From DATBGO01 sp963785765 (lineage in GTDB: Bacteria; Actinomycetota; Actinomycetes; Streptosporangiales; Streptosporangiaceae), in contig CAWAWM010000005.1 in the NCBI GenBank assembly GCA_963785765.1, positions 1 through 64,000 of the forward strand: DNA of 64,000 nt, read 5' to 3'. Made by a program: the position numbers and the translations under genes. A model generated the notes under the pieces. The model was not told the origin of the DNA, searched no databases, and saw only the letters and a list, made by a program, of their open reading frames with translations. Below are positions 8,736 to 18,717 of the stretch, piece after piece. The stretch's first letter is position 1, and the number at the start of each line of letters is the position of its first letter.

Positions 8736-9452
8736 TCACATCGGTCGTGCCACCATGCGAACTCTGTAGCCGTGCCCGGTGAGGTGCTGCCATGCGCTTC
8801 GGTGGTCATCGCTTACGAGTACTTGCCAGCCTGCGCTGGAAAGCAGCGGGCTGAGGTCGCCCGTGAGAAACGAGTGCGGATGGCACACGACGTTTGGGTG
8901 CTGGGGGTGCAAGCGACGCGTCACTTGACGCCACTTCAAGCGGCCGATGGTAGAGAATACGTTGACACCGAAGAGCAAGCGTCCATCAGATCGAACAATG
9001 CGTCGCCCTTCGGCTAGGATCGCTCGTGGATCCTGGGCGTGGTCGACGACGTTGTCGCAGACTATCAGGTCGAAACTTCCGTCATCGACTGGGAGTCGCC
9101 GTGTCGCATCAGCCTGGAGGAATTCGGTGCGCTGCTGAAGATCGGTGACGAATCGGTCAATATCTTTATCACCGGTGGAGATCGTAAGTTGAGGCAACGG
9201 CTCGATGCCGATGCTCCGCGGGCTTGAAGCAAAGGCTGCCCATCCGATACCCATTGGCCCGATACCCAACTCGGCCACGGTCGCGCCAGATGCCAGGCCG
9301 TGCGCCTTCCCGAAGCGAACCAGTGAGGCAGCCTCGGCCATCTCGGCAAGAACGTCAGCCGCATCTGTCACGGTACGCTGCCAAATGGTTAGCTCGTTCT
9401 TCTGGGCTTCCTCCCAGCGTGATGTCTTCATGCCATCGCACGCTAACAGCAT
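8736..9452 (-). CDS. Class I SAM-dependent methyltransferase (Methyltransf_11 type)
   Basis: 238 residues with motif I VAELGIGPMGIGW, an acidic RSIGIEPL strand, QADATRRLPVDDGSFDLIVCDNVVDH (motif II/IV) and an ILAEGRRIVRSDGRLLFGVN segment, the usual order of a Rossmann-like methyltransferase. The ATG at 9452 is chosen because GAGAGG lies four bases upstream on the bottom strand. The substrate is unknown; given the setting, a sugar or glycolipid intermediate is likely. Its 3' 230 bases are duplicated at 6039-6272. It is transcribed away from the next glycosyltransferase, leaving a 217-base divergent promoter region at 9453-9669. Confidence 0.83.
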   Translation of the reverse strand: MLLACDGMKTSRWEEAQKNELTIWQRTVTDAADVLAEMAEAASLVRFGKAHGLASGATVAELGIGPMGIGWAAFASSPRSIGIEPLPQLTISTGDKDIDRFVTDLQQRTEFLQADATRRLPVDDGSFDLIVCDNVVDHAQDPRAILAEGRRIVRSDGRLLFGVNVFSTIGRLKWRQVTRRLHPQHPNVVCHPHSFLTGDLSPLLSSAGWQVLVSDDHRSAWQHLTGHGYRVRMVARPM

Positions 9453-9669
9453 TTCGCCTCTCAGTCGAGTAAAACCACAGCTTTGACGGCCTCGACGCCC
9501 TTACCCAAAGCTGGCCAGCAACTCTTCCCCGATCTCTGCTCAGTGACGCGCATAATCTCGCAACAAATGTCCCACGGGTGCCGATCGCGGACAGCATGAC
9601 TAAAGGAATGTCTAACAGGATTGCTTTATCACTATGCGCTTGCGTACTGTAAGCGAGTAGCATCGCTGA

Positions 9670-10728
9670 GTGGCAATCGACGCGAGACGCGCCCTGATAC
9701 TGACACCATCGCGCGGTCGCAGTGGCGGGATCGAGCGGTATACCGAGACGCTTGAATGGGCGTTCGACTGTCAGGGTGTGGCGTATCGGCGGATTGACCT
9801 CCGCCGGTCCGGCGTCTGTGCCCATGCCGGACTATTCGCTCAAGCGCGGGCGGCGCTCCGCGAGTCTGGCGAACCGACTCGCCTTGTCCTCGCACATCGG
9901 GCATTGCTTCCCGCAGCGGCCTTGCTGGCCCGCGATCGCGCGGTATCCGGGATATCGGTTATCTGTCACGGGCGCGATGCCTGGGGTGGGCGCTTCCGGG
10001 CCAGATCGTATGCAGAGAGCTGCCTGATGCGGCAGCCCAGCGTCCGTGTGATCGCCGTCAGTAGCTTCACCTCGGGTGCGATGTCTCGGAGTTGCCAGAC
10101 CAACATTCTGCCGCCGGGCCTGTCAGAACGATGGTTTAGCACGCTCGCCGACGCGTCAGCCCGGCCGCGGGAGCCTCGGCCATATACCCGTCTGGTCACC
10201 GCATTCCGCCTGGTGGACTGGCGGCTTAAGGGCCTACCGCAACTGCTGGCAGCGGTCGCGAGGCTGGGTCGAAGTGATGTTCGAGTAAGCGTCTGCGGAG
10301 CTGGCGAGCCACCGTCCGAGCTTAGGCGATTGGTAGGCCGGTACAGCTGGTGCACGCTGCGAGCAGGGCTGGACGACGCCAGCCTGGCCGATGAGCTCGC
10401 TGATGCGGACCTTTTTATCCTAGCGACCAGGGTAGGATCCTGGCGCGCGTGGTCCGGCGAAGGATTCGGTTTGGTCTTGCTGGAGGCGCAAGTCGCAGGG
10501 ACACCCGTGGTCGCCCCGGCATTCGGGGGATCTCATGATGCCTTTGTTGACCAGGTCACGGGTCTCGCCCCGGCCGACGAGACGGTCGGGGCGCTCGAAG
10601 CGGTGCTCGTCGGCTTGCTCCGGGATCGAGCGCGGCTCGAATGGATGGGCAAACAGGCAGCGGAATGGACAAGAAGCTATTTCTTGCCACAGCAGTACGC
10701 GGCCCGAGCGGTGGCGCGTTTGCTGTGA
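9670..10728 (+). CDS. Glycosyltransferase, GT4
   Basis: 352 residues. RSGGIERYTETLEWAF near the N-terminus is the Gly-rich acceptor-domain loop of GT4 enzymes. VICHGRDAWGGR, a LKGLPQLLAAVARL donor-domain helix and WSGEGFGLVLLEAQVAGTPVVAPAFGG, holding the E-x7-E signature, complete the pattern. The start is GTG 9670 with weak ribosome-site support; no ATG lies nearby in frame. It stands alone on the top strand between two bottom-strand groups, so it has its own promoter in the divergent gap at 9453-9669. Sugar specificity cannot be deduced. Confidence 0.83.
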   Translation: MAIDARRALILTPSRGRSGGIERYTETLEWAFDCQGVAYRRIDLRRSGVCAHAGLFAQARAALRESGEPTRLVLAHRALLPAAALLARDRAVSGISVICHGRDAWGGRFRARSYAESCLMRQPSVRVIAVSSFTSGAMSRSCQTNILPPGLSERWFSTLADASARPREPRPYTRLVTAFRLVDWRLKGLPQLLAAVARLGRSDVRVSVCGAGEPPSELRRLVGRYSWCTLRAGLDDASLADELADADLFILATRVGSWRAWSGEGFGLVLLEAQVAGTPVVAPAFGGSHDAFVDQVTGLAPADETVGALEAVLVGLLRDRARLEWMGKQAAEWTRSYFLPQQYAARAVARLL

Positions 10729-10782
10729 GGGAAATTCAGCGACAGCGGCACGGACTGGATAGTGGCGAAATAATTACCGCGG

Positions 10783-11766
10783 CTAGAACAGTTTCTCCAG
10801 AATAGTCGAAATTCGCAGGTCGTATGTGTGATCGCGGTGCGCACGCCGCGCCGCGGCGTCGCCGAGCTGGGCTGTCAAGCCGACCTCGCTGAGCAGCCGA
10901 TGCGCCTGATCGACGAGGCCATCGAAGTCATGATATGCCATTACCTCCGCGCCAATGTCGAACAGTTCGGGAAGGCTCGGGCGAAATTCCGTCAGAACTG
11001 CGGCGCCAGATCCAGCGGCTTCGAAAAGACGTGCGTTCACGCCGACTACCTCGGCCGTGTAAAGCGTGTTAAGCACACCGACGGCGGACCGGAAGATCCT
11101 GGCCTTCTCCTCACGCCAGACCGGATAGCCGACGTGGACGGCACGAATCGGGCTCTCGCCAAGCCAGCGAGGGATTTCTCCCCCATACAGCTTCAACGGG
11201 AGTCCCTTAGCCAAGAGCCGCTCGATCAGCCGCACACGGCTAGGGCGCATGGTTCCGGCGATAACGAAGTAGGGCTCCGTTCCAGCTGTCACGAGTGGAC
11301 GATGCCACCGTGGATTGCACGCCTCCGGAAGGTAGTAGGCGGGCAGGCCAAGGATGGCCTGAAGTCGGTCGACAAGATGCGGTTCCTTGAAGAAGAGCGC
11401 ATCGTATGATCCGAGCAACATCAGTTCTCGCCCGAGACTCGCGATATGGTCCGGAAACCAGAATGCCACTCGGATGCCGCCGCGCTGGAGGCGGGCAACC
11501 GCATCCGGCATAAGGTTAGCGTCCACGTTGAGGACGACCTCACACTCTGCATCCAGCGCGGTACGCACGATACGGCGCTGAATTCTCTCATCAAGGCCGG
11601 GTAGCGCTTGACGGGCGATCAAGGCGGCACGATCGGCCAGTCGTCTCTGGTAGCGTGGTTGAGCCGAGCCCAAAGGAACAACGTGATGACCCATTCGTTG
11701 CAGCGCGTCGCCTATGTTTTCTGCAAAGAAATCCAGGCCCATCTTGCCGATTACACCAATCCGCAT
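10783..11766 (-). CDS. CgeB-like glycosyltransferase
   Basis: 327 residues from ATG 11766, preferred over an upstream TTG at 11784 because GAGGAGG lies nine bases before it. MRIGVIGKMGLDFFAENIGDAL at the N-terminus, VAFWFPDHIASLG, YLPEACNPRWH and a C-terminal VVGVNARLFEAAGSGAAVLTEF motif match CgeB/DUF3880-type glycosyltransferases, which lack an obvious classical E-x7-E. It is the last gene of a four-gene leftward group (13651 to 10783) with almost no spacing, so it should be co-transcribed with the two preceding glycosyltransferases. Donor and acceptor unknown. Confidence 0.75.
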   Translation of the reverse strand: MRIGVIGKMGLDFFAENIGDALQRMGHHVVPLGSAQPRYQRRLADRAALIARQALPGLDERIQRRIVRTALDAECEVVLNVDANLMPDAVARLQRGGIRVAFWFPDHIASLGRELMLLGSYDALFFKEPHLVDRLQAILGLPAYYLPEACNPRWHRPLVTAGTEPYFVIAGTMRPSRVRLIERLLAKGLPLKLYGGEIPRWLGESPIRAVHVGYPVWREEKARIFRSAVGVLNTLYTAEVVGVNARLFEAAGSGAAVLTEFRPSLPELFDIGAEVMAYHDFDGLVDQAHRLLSEVGLTAQLGDAAARRAHRDHTYDLRISTILEKLF

Positions 11767-11780
11767 CGCGCGGGTCCTCC

Positions 11781-12689
11781 TCAAATGCAGGGCTTCGAGC
11801 TTTCTGGCGTGGCAACCTCAGTTTGGTCCCGTAGCGCGCTTACGTTCGCTTCATACCAAGCATGATAGAAGCAGAATCGCAGTCCTGCCCGGCCGTCAAG
11901 AAATCCGAACCGGATGATGTACATGTAGAGAAACAAAACTAGGGGTCTGGCCGGAACGGACGGAAATATCACATCCTTCAGCAGCATCCGGATGAGCGGA
12001 CGGCCATCGTTGCGATCACCGGCGCGGGCAACGCGAAAACGGTGCCTGAGGGAACTGGGCTCGCCGCGGCGCTGAGCTTCTAGTTCGGCATAGCGCACAT
12101 GCTTATGCTGCCACGAAGCTAAGCCCTTAAGATCCTCGTCCACAATGTCGTTGCGCAGGCGGTGTACGGGCCCGTCGACACAGGCGCGCTCGCCGATTAT
12201 CTTTCCATTGAATTTAGTATATCGCCGATCACAAAGGCGAACAACCAGCGATGCGCTGTACCAACCGCAATGGCGAATCCAGGTGCCGAGGAATACGAGT
12301 CGCAGGCGATGCGACAATCCAGCGCACGATGGCGCCCGGAGGTGTTCCGCAATCTCCTGCGCGAGTTGGGGCGACACCCACTCGTCGGCATCAACGAAGT
12401 ACACCCAGTCGTGCCTGATCTGAGGCAGGCGCAGGGAGAACTCCCGCTGATCCGAGTGGCCGAGCCAAGGCTGCTCGACAATCTCCACCCCGAGGGAGCG
12501 CACGATCTGCAAGGTAAGGTCCGTCGATCCGGAGTCCACCACGATGACTTGATCAGCCCAAGCTACCGATGAGAGGCACCTGCAAATATTCGGCTCCTCA
12601 TTCATCGTCAGGACCACGACGCTGACCGGGACGGCTCCAGCCGCAGGTTCGTCGCCCGCACGGTACGGGCGGAGACCAAGTTTCGTCAT
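11781..12689 (-). CDS. Family 2 glycosyltransferase (WaaE/KdtX-like)
   Basis: 302 residues. VPVSVVVLTMNEEPNICRCL is the GT2 opening strand and loop; IVVDSGSTDLTLQI and WVYFVDADEWVSPQL supply the two Asp-containing motifs (including a DAD metal site). The later LKGLASWQHKHVRYAELEA and a hydrophobic PARPLVLFLYMYIIRFGFLDG segment are typical of the beta-1,4-glucosyltransferase group often annotated lipopolysaccharide core biosynthesis. The ATG at 12689 overlaps the upstream stop as ATGA. Its product likely acts at the inner face of the membrane on a lipid-linked acceptor. Confidence 0.85.
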   Translation of the reverse strand: MTKLGLRPYRAGDEPAAGAVPVSVVVLTMNEEPNICRCLSSVAWADQVIVVDSGSTDLTLQIVRSLGVEIVEQPWLGHSDQREFSLRLPQIRHDWVYFVDADEWVSPQLAQEIAEHLRAPSCAGLSHRLRLVFLGTWIRHCGWYSASLVVRLCDRRYTKFNGKIIGERACVDGPVHRLRNDIVDEDLKGLASWQHKHVRYAELEAQRRGEPSSLRHRFRVARAGDRNDGRPLIRMLLKDVIFPSVPARPLVLFLYMYIIRFGFLDGRAGLRFCFYHAWYEANVSALRDQTEVATPESSKPCI

Positions 12690-13651
12690 CGCGGTGATCC
12701 AAGTAGCCAGTTGAAATAGATATCTGGATCGAACGGCGCCGGGTCAGGGGTCAGGTCGGCGGCAAGAGCAGTTTGTGTTGCATGAAGGAGTGAGTCCGGA
12801 TCGCCTGAGGTAAAGCTATGCAACATTGGACCTGCGACCTCCCTGTTGAGATCCGTGTCGAGAGCAATGACCGGCTGCCCATTGACGCGTGCCTCGGCGA
12901 GAGGGTATCCGAATGACTCGATGCGTGTAGGAAAGTAGATGGCACGGCTGTGCGCCCATAGGCTGCGCAGTGCGCGATGATCTATTCGCCCCACTAGCTT
13001 AATTCTTTGATGCTGAGCTATGTCGTGGGGTACTTCGCTATGATCGGCAGTAACAATAAGACGGATTGCCGGATCGATATTTCCCTCGGTAGACGCGAGC
13101 CAATCAGTGATCCGCGCTACCATGCCCTTATATCTTGAGAAGAGAACTGGGCAAAGTATTACCTGATCTCGTTGCTTTCGTAGGGTGTAATCTGCCGAAA
13201 CTGGGTGTGCGCGGATTATAATCCGATTACTCAGGTCCGGAAGTATCCGGAGAACACGTTCGGCCATTGCTGTCGTCGGTGTAACGATCACGTCAGCACG
13301 CCGGGCAGCTAGACGCACTACCGGTGCCCTCCGCCAGATGTGGGGTAGGCGCGAAAGGCTCAGCTTGGACTGTTCCTCGTCGGTCAGAAAGTCGAGGGGA
13401 TTGCGCAGCAAGGTCCATCGCTCACTGCCCGGTGTCATGAAGCTGACGTTGTTTGTCGCCACCCGCCTGGCGCTAATCGGAGTGCCAATTTCCCGGCCCA
13501 GCAGCCATGCTGCACCCATCTGATGTCTTGTGCCAATGATTTTTACATCGTCGCGTTGAGCCCGAGCCAGATATTTATCGAGCTCAACCTTATACCGCGC
13601 GGCACCTCCTATTCTTGCCCCTGCGGCGTCTACTATCACGCGCTCGCTCAT
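12686..13651 (-). CDS. Glycosyltransferase, GT4-like
   Basis: 321 residues. Features include GARIGGAARYKVELDKYL (acceptor-domain glycine loop), VIVTPTTAMAERVLRILPD, and in the donor domain KLVGRIDHRALRSLWAHSRAIYFPTRIESFGYPLAEARVNGQPVIAL, where E-SFGYPLAE gives the GT4 donor signature. The ATG at 13651 has GGAGG eight bases upstream. It opens the leftward group 12686/11781/10783 and overlaps the next gene by four bases. Probably a repeat-unit glycosyltransferase; sugar unknown. Confidence 0.8.
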   Translation of the reverse strand: MSERVIVDAAGARIGGAARYKVELDKYLARAQRDDVKIIGTRHQMGAAWLLGREIGTPISARRVATNNVSFMTPGSERWTLLRNPLDFLTDEEQSKLSLSRLPHIWRRAPVVRLAARRADVIVTPTTAMAERVLRILPDLSNRIIIRAHPVSADYTLRKQRDQVILCPVLFSRYKGMVARITDWLASTEGNIDPAIRLIVTADHSEVPHDIAQHQRIKLVGRIDHRALRSLWAHSRAIYFPTRIESFGYPLAEARVNGQPVIALDTDLNREVAGPMLHSFTSGDPDSLLHATQTALAADLTPDPAPFDPDIYFNWLLGSPR

Positions 13652-13693
13652 TCTGTGTCCTCCAGGGTTGCGTTGCTGCTAAAGGCCGCAGAT

Positions 13694-13731
13694 ATTAGTT
13701 AAGTAATCGACTATTAGTTAAGCAGTCGACT
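13694..13731. repeat. Tandem 19-base duplication at the fkbM-like 3' end
   Basis: ATTAGTTAAGTAATCGACT at 13694-13712 is followed directly by ATTAGTTAAGCAGTCGACT at 13713-13731, differing at two positions. The right-hand copy encodes the last residues and stop of the FkbM methyltransferase (bottom strand); the left-hand copy lies just after the stop. It looks like a local slippage duplication. Confidence 0.7.
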
Positions 13732-14562
13732 ACAATATGCGTAGGCGACGGAAGTCGAAGTGGCCGTAACCGAACTGCCGCCCTCATCGCGCAAGTCGAC
13801 CATTAGGTCACGATCGCGGAGTCGGTCGACCAGAGCGCCTATATCGCCATGTCCGGCATGCAATTCGATCGCGAGCTGACTTACCTGGCTGAGCCAGCCC
13901 AGGTCCTCGTCGGCTGCAAGAACGGCAAACTCGCCGCCTTCGATATCCATCTTCATGAATCCGATGCGGTCGATGTTATATGCGGATATCAAATCGGGGA
14001 CTGACCGGTCCGCTGGACGTACTCGCCCGCTGTGTGATGCCGCTGACCACACGTGATCGTCGGCTAGGGTGCCAACTGCTGCACCCGATGTCCTGGCTCC
14101 GCTCGCTAGCGCGATCTCAATATTTACGCGCTCAGCGACTCCGTTATGCGCGGCAAGGCGGTGTATCTCCTGGTGATAGCCTTGCTGAGCCTCGACAGCG
14201 ATGGAGGTAGCGCCGTTCAGGGCGGCCCAGACTGAAAAAAGCCCGCGGTTGGCGCCTAGGTCTATAACCCAGCCTTCACTCGGCATGGTCAGGCCAGTTC
14301 GGAGATAGACGTTGCGGCAGTACATTTCGCGAGCGCCGGCGGTGTAGGCACCGGGCAATGCGACGATCGTTCCGGTCGAGGTTCTGAATTTGGCCCCAGT
14401 CACCTGCCAGCTCCGGTCAGCCGGCACGAGCGACCGGTCCTTTGTGCACTCTGGCAAGTTTGTCACGAGGGAGATAGCCCAGCGGGCCGCCGTCGCAGGC
14501 GATGTCCGCTGGCATACCGAGGTGAGGTCCTGAAATGCTCGACGCGCAGGATGCACGGGCAT
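13714..14562 (-). CDS. FkbM-family methyltransferase
   Basis: 282 residues. The FkbM pattern is clear: EGWVIDLGANRGLFSVWAAL (SAM-binding motif I), SIAVEAQQGYHQEIHRLAAHN, and RIGFMKMDIEGGEFAVL, the conserved KMDIEGGE motif. Family members O-methylate sugars or polyketides; here the setting argues for methylation of a glycan residue. The N-terminal 80 residues are less conserved and may help bind substrate. It lies 60 bases upstream of the leftward glycosyltransferase group but is separated by the tandem repeat, so co-transcription is possible but not shown. Confidence 0.85.
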   Translation of the reverse strand: MPVHPARRAFQDLTSVCQRTSPATAARWAISLVTNLPECTKDRSLVPADRSWQVTGAKFRTSTGTIVALPGAYTAGAREMYCRNVYLRTGLTMPSEGWVIDLGANRGLFSVWAALNGATSIAVEAQQGYHQEIHRLAAHNGVAERVNIEIALASGARTSGAAVGTLADDHVWSAASHSGRVRPADRSVPDLISAYNIDRIGFMKMDIEGGEFAVLAADEDLGWLSQVSQLAIELHAGHGDIGALVDRLRDRDLMVDLRDEGGSSVTATSTSVAYAYCSRLLN

Positions 14563-14646
14563 AGATAGCCTCTCATTCGGTGATGGCGTGCGAGGTAAGG
14601 ACCCTGCCGCCGGACGAGGGATGTCCGGTACGCGCGGCCTCGCCAG

Positions 14647-16730
14647 TTAGTCAAGGAAACCGTTCGCCGCCCGGATCGACGCCGATGTCGTGGCCAGCAG
14701 CGTTTCCGTCGGTACAGCGTTCCCGCCAGTGATTGCCTCACGGAAGGCCTTAGCGCTGGCCCTATGACCCTTGTCCTGACGGCCTTTCCAGATTACCCGG
14801 CCATCCGCTTCGGCCCGGCGGAAGTCATCGATGGTCACCCTGGTCGAATCAGCGGCCACCTCTATCCACTCCTTGCCCGCCGTCGGCCGGACGCTGCTGT
14901 AGGCGATGGTGCCAAGCGACCCGTCGGCGAAACGCAGGCAGATCGCCACGTCGTCGCCCGGCTTGCCGCCCGGGAACGCCGACGGACTCCTCGATCGGTG
15001 CGCCGATCAACGCCTGCGCGGTATCGACAAAATGGCAGACCTCGCCCAGCACGCGGCCGCCCTGCCGCCGGTCGTGGTACCAGTGCCCGTCCGGAACCGG
15101 GCCGGCCGCGACCCGGTACACGAGCAGCTTCGGCGTGCTCACCTCGGCCAGGACCTTCCGGGCGGCCTGTACGGCGGGGGACCAGCGCCGGTTGAATCCG
15201 ATGGCCAGCTGCAGCCCGGAGCCCTGCCATGCGCGCGTTACCTCGTCAAGCTCGTCCTCGGTGAGCGCGAGTGGCTTCTCGCACCAGACGTGCCGCCCGG
15301 CCTTCAGGGCCAGCGCCGCGAGCTCGGCGTGCGTGTCGTGCGGGGTGGCGATGACGACGACCTCGGTGTCCGGGTCGTCGATGACGCGGAAGCCGCCCGA
15401 CACGGCCCGCGCGAAGCCGCAGCGCTCGGCGGCGCGGCGGGCGCTGATCCCGCTGGCCGAGGCGATCGCGGTGTACCGGTCAAAGCCGGCGTCCCGGAAG
15501 GCGGGCATGAGCGTCCCGGTCGAGAACGCGCCGGCGCCGACCCAGCCGACCCCTGGTGAGGCACTGGCCGGGGGCGTGGCCGCCAGCACCACGGGCTCGT
15601 CGGCGGCGCCGGCCGGGTAAGTGAGCTGGATGGCTAGATAGGGCTCCGGCGCGCTCCTCGATCAGCTGGTACGCCGCGGCGGCGTCGTCGATGCCGAAGG
15701 TGTGCGTCACCAGGTCGGCCACCTTGAGCCGGCCGGCGGCCATCAGGTCGAGCACCGCCTCGAAGTTGCGGCCCTCGGTCCAGCGCACGTGCCCGGCTGG
15801 GTAGTCCACGCCCCAGGATTCATAGGACGCGTCATACCGGCCGGGGCCGTAGGAGCGCGCGAACCGCAGTGAGATCTCTTTCTCGTAGAACGGCGTGCGG
15901 TCCAGATCCAGACCGATGTCGCCGACCACGACCACCGGGGCCCGGTCGCGGCACAGCGCGGGGGCCCGCAGCACGGGCACGGAGGACTTGCTCGCCGCGC
16001 AGATCAGCACGGCATCCGCGCCCCGGCCCCGCGACCAGGCCAGCACCCGCCCCGTGGTGGCGCCAGCGAGCTCGTCGAGCGCGAGCACGCCCGAGGCGGC
16101 GGCCACGGCCCGCGCATGCGGGGCCGGGTCGATGCCGGAGACGTCACAGCCGGCGGCCATGGCCAGCCGGGCGGCGAGCTGGCCGACCAGGCCCAGCCCG
16201 ATGACGACGACCTTGGCCCCCGGCCCGGCCTCGGCCAGCCGGAGGCCGTGCAGCGCGATGGCGGCCACGGTGGTGAAGGCCGCGTCGGCGGGCGGCACGC
16301 CGTCGGGGATGACTGCGCACAGCAGGCCCGGCACGGCCTGGAACTGCGCGTGATTGGCCTTGCCCGCGCCGCCGGTCGCGACGAGCTGCCCGGCCCGGAT
16401 GCCCGAGACGGCCGTGCCGACCTCGATGACCTCGCCGGCGGCCGAGTAGCCCAGCGGCAGGTCCTCCGCGAGACGGCCGCGAACCGTTTGCGCGGTGGCC
16501 GCCAGGCCCTCGGTCCGTGCCTTGCGCACCACCTGGCGGACCAGGTCGGGCCGGGCCCGGGCCTTGGCCAGCAGGCTGGACTGGGCCAGCGCGGTGACCG
16601 CCCGCTCGGTGCCGGGCGAGATGACCGACGCGATGGTGGCGACCAGGACCTCGGTCGGCCCCGGCACGGGCCGCGGCACGTCGAGCACCTCGACGGGGCC
16701 GCCCCGGAGCGGCTGGACGACGTTCTTCAT
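14647..16730 (-). pseudogene. Bi-domain oxidoreductase (MDR dehydrogenase plus Gfo/Idh/MocA), two frameshifts
   Basis: The N-terminal half (from ATG 16730, GCGGAGG upstream) is a medium-chain dehydrogenase with VISPGTERAV, LPLGYSAAGEVIEVG and VVVIGLGLVGQLAARLA. Near 15655 the frame breaks after YQLIEER, apparently by loss of a CG dinucleotide; in the next frame APEPYLAIQLTYPAG leads to a Gfo/Idh/MocA domain with GWVGAGAFSTGTL, VVIATPHDTHAELA and VWCEKPLAL. A second single-base shift near 14965 precedes the C-terminus (GDDVAICLRFADGSLGTIAY). The fused architecture, about 700 residues, is typically found beside heparinase II/III genes in heteropolysaccharide loci, exactly as here. Joined, it would be complete. 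Confidence 0.82.
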
Positions 16731-16860
16731 GCTGGCCTCCGCTTATGGGGAAGGTCGCTAACCCGGCGCCAGCTCGTGGACAGCCGGACTGGCAGGGTCG
16801 TGTCGAGCCGGCAGGTCAGGACCGGCGCCGCCGCAGTCCGCAGGAAACCGGTGACCTGCC

Positions 16861-18671
16861 TCATGCGACCCTCCCTTCGTCCGCCGCGCTGGCATCGCCG
16901 GCCCGCCGCAAAGCGGTACTGACCCGCATCGGCAGGACGCCGGTGGTGTGGCAGACGAGGACCGGTGCATCGATCCGGCGCTCAAACCCGAGCGCCACCG
17001 GCCTGGTCTCGGTCGTGAGCGTCGCACGGGCCTGGCGCGGTGATGGTGACATCGAACGCCCCGCCTGGCGTACTGATGGTGACGTCGAACCTTCCGGCCT
17101 GCTTAGCTATAGCCGCTCCGGTCAGCATGACCCCGGCCGACGTGACCTCGACCGCCTGGCCCGCGCGCGGTTTCACCGTCGATCCGGGCGCCAAATGCCA
17201 GCGGACCGCGATCGCGTGCCGGCCGCTGCCGGTCACCATGTCATCGACCCTCAGCCCGTCGGCCGTCAGCGACCAGCGGCGGCGATGGACCGGCTGGCCG
17301 CCAAGTCGCGAGAACCCGTCGTGCGCGGCCTCGATGGTCACGCCGTCCGGCCTCGCTATCGGTAGCTACGCCACGGACCCTGGCTCGCCTGGCGGCCCGG
17401 AATGCGCCCCACACCTCGGTCGAGTCGGCGCCATCCACCTCAACGGTGTTGTGCGCGGCGGTCGACCGCTCGTAGCTGCGCGTGGCCCCGGGCGCGTAGG
17501 TCGAGGTTCCGGTGTCGACCAGCAGCGGCTCACCGTCGACATGCACGATGCAGCTGAGCGTGTCGGCGTGCGCGTGCGCGGGCAGCTGGTCCGGGCACGG
17601 TGCGCCGACGTCGGCCAGCAGGTGCCAGTCGCCAGCGGTGGCCCGGATCAGCCCGGTGTCGGGCAAGGTGAGCAACGGCCCGGGCACGAGGGTCGGCGAT
17701 CGCAGCGCGGTCAGCATCGCACCGCCGACCGGGTAGCCGTCGTTGAGCAGCGGCACCTCACCGTCGGGCGTGATGACGCTCTCCAGCCAGCCGCGCATCC
17801 GGCTCGATCGCCGAGCCAAGGCCCGGCACGGCCGGGCCCCCGAGCGCCCCGACCAGGCCGTCGATGTCGATGAGGTCGGCGAGCACCTGGCAGTGATAGG
17901 CGGGCGCCCGCTCGTAGTGGCCGCCGTCCGGCAGCACCTGGACGGTCGAGCTGCCTGCTCAGCCGGGTCAGCGACCCGCCGGAGCAGCCGGTCGTCGGCG
18001 AAGAACACCGCCAGCCCGGCGAGCGCCTTGAGGTCCTTGATCAGGTGGTTCCCGCCGACGTCCGTCTCGAGATGCCTGCGCAGGAACCCGGCGTGCGCGG
18101 CGAGCTCGGCGGCGAAGGACGGCTCCAGGTCGCTGCCCGCGACCAGCTCGGAGTGCAGCCCGCACCACGACCAGGCGCGCAGCGCCGCCGGGTACGGATG
18201 CCACGCGTCGGCGTGGCCGAAGGTGACCGACATCCGCCACGACCGCCACAGCCGGGCGAAGAGCGACCGCGCGGCGGCCCGGTCCGGGCTGGCCGCCAGG
18301 GCCCAGGCCCAGTCCCAGTAATGCAGGTGGAAGCGCCACAGCTGCGGCGCATCGGCCTGCCGCCAGTCGGGCGGATCGCCCAGAGCCCGGGTCGTTCCCA
18401 GCAGCGTGATCCGGTCAGGCAGCAGCTCGGCCAGGCCGGCCAGGTCCAGCGGCCAGCACAGGTCCAGCGGCCCGGCCGCGTCCAGCGGCCGGAACCCGGC
18501 CGGCCAGCCGACCGCGTCGCACGGATCCGGGCCGGCCAGCACGCGCCGTCCGAGCTGCGGCCACCGCTGCAGGGCGGTGCGCTGCGCCCGCAGCCGGGCC
18601 CGGTGCGCCACCTGGGCCGGCTGCAGATGCACCACGGTGCGGCCCAGCAGCGCCAGGTCGGCCCCGGTCAT
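16861..18671 (-). pseudogene. Heparinase II/III-like protein, at least four frameshifts
   Basis: From ATG 18671 the product reads LQPAQVAHRARLRAQRTALQRWP, then WRFHLHYWDWAWALA and ETDVGGNHLIKDLKALAGLAVFF, the alpha-toroid of heparinase II/III proteins. The conserved VQVLPDGGHYERAPAYH motif is found only in a shifted frame (about 17955-17800). Then LLNDG, AHAHADTLSCIVHVDGEPLLVDTGTSTYAPGATRSYERSTAAHNTVEVDG (metal/catalytic His region) and, in two further frames, the C-terminal beta-sandwich (VTIEAAHDGFSRLGG; RPVALGFERRID). Family members are polysaccharide lyases or biosynthesis-associated lyase-like proteins. It lies upstream of, and probably co-transcribed with, the bi-domain oxidoreductase. 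Many indels make it either dead or badly sequenced. Confidence 0.8.
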
Positions 18672-18717
18672 GACGCCAGTCCCGGCGAGAGTCCCGGCTG
18701 CGCGACAACGGTCCCGG

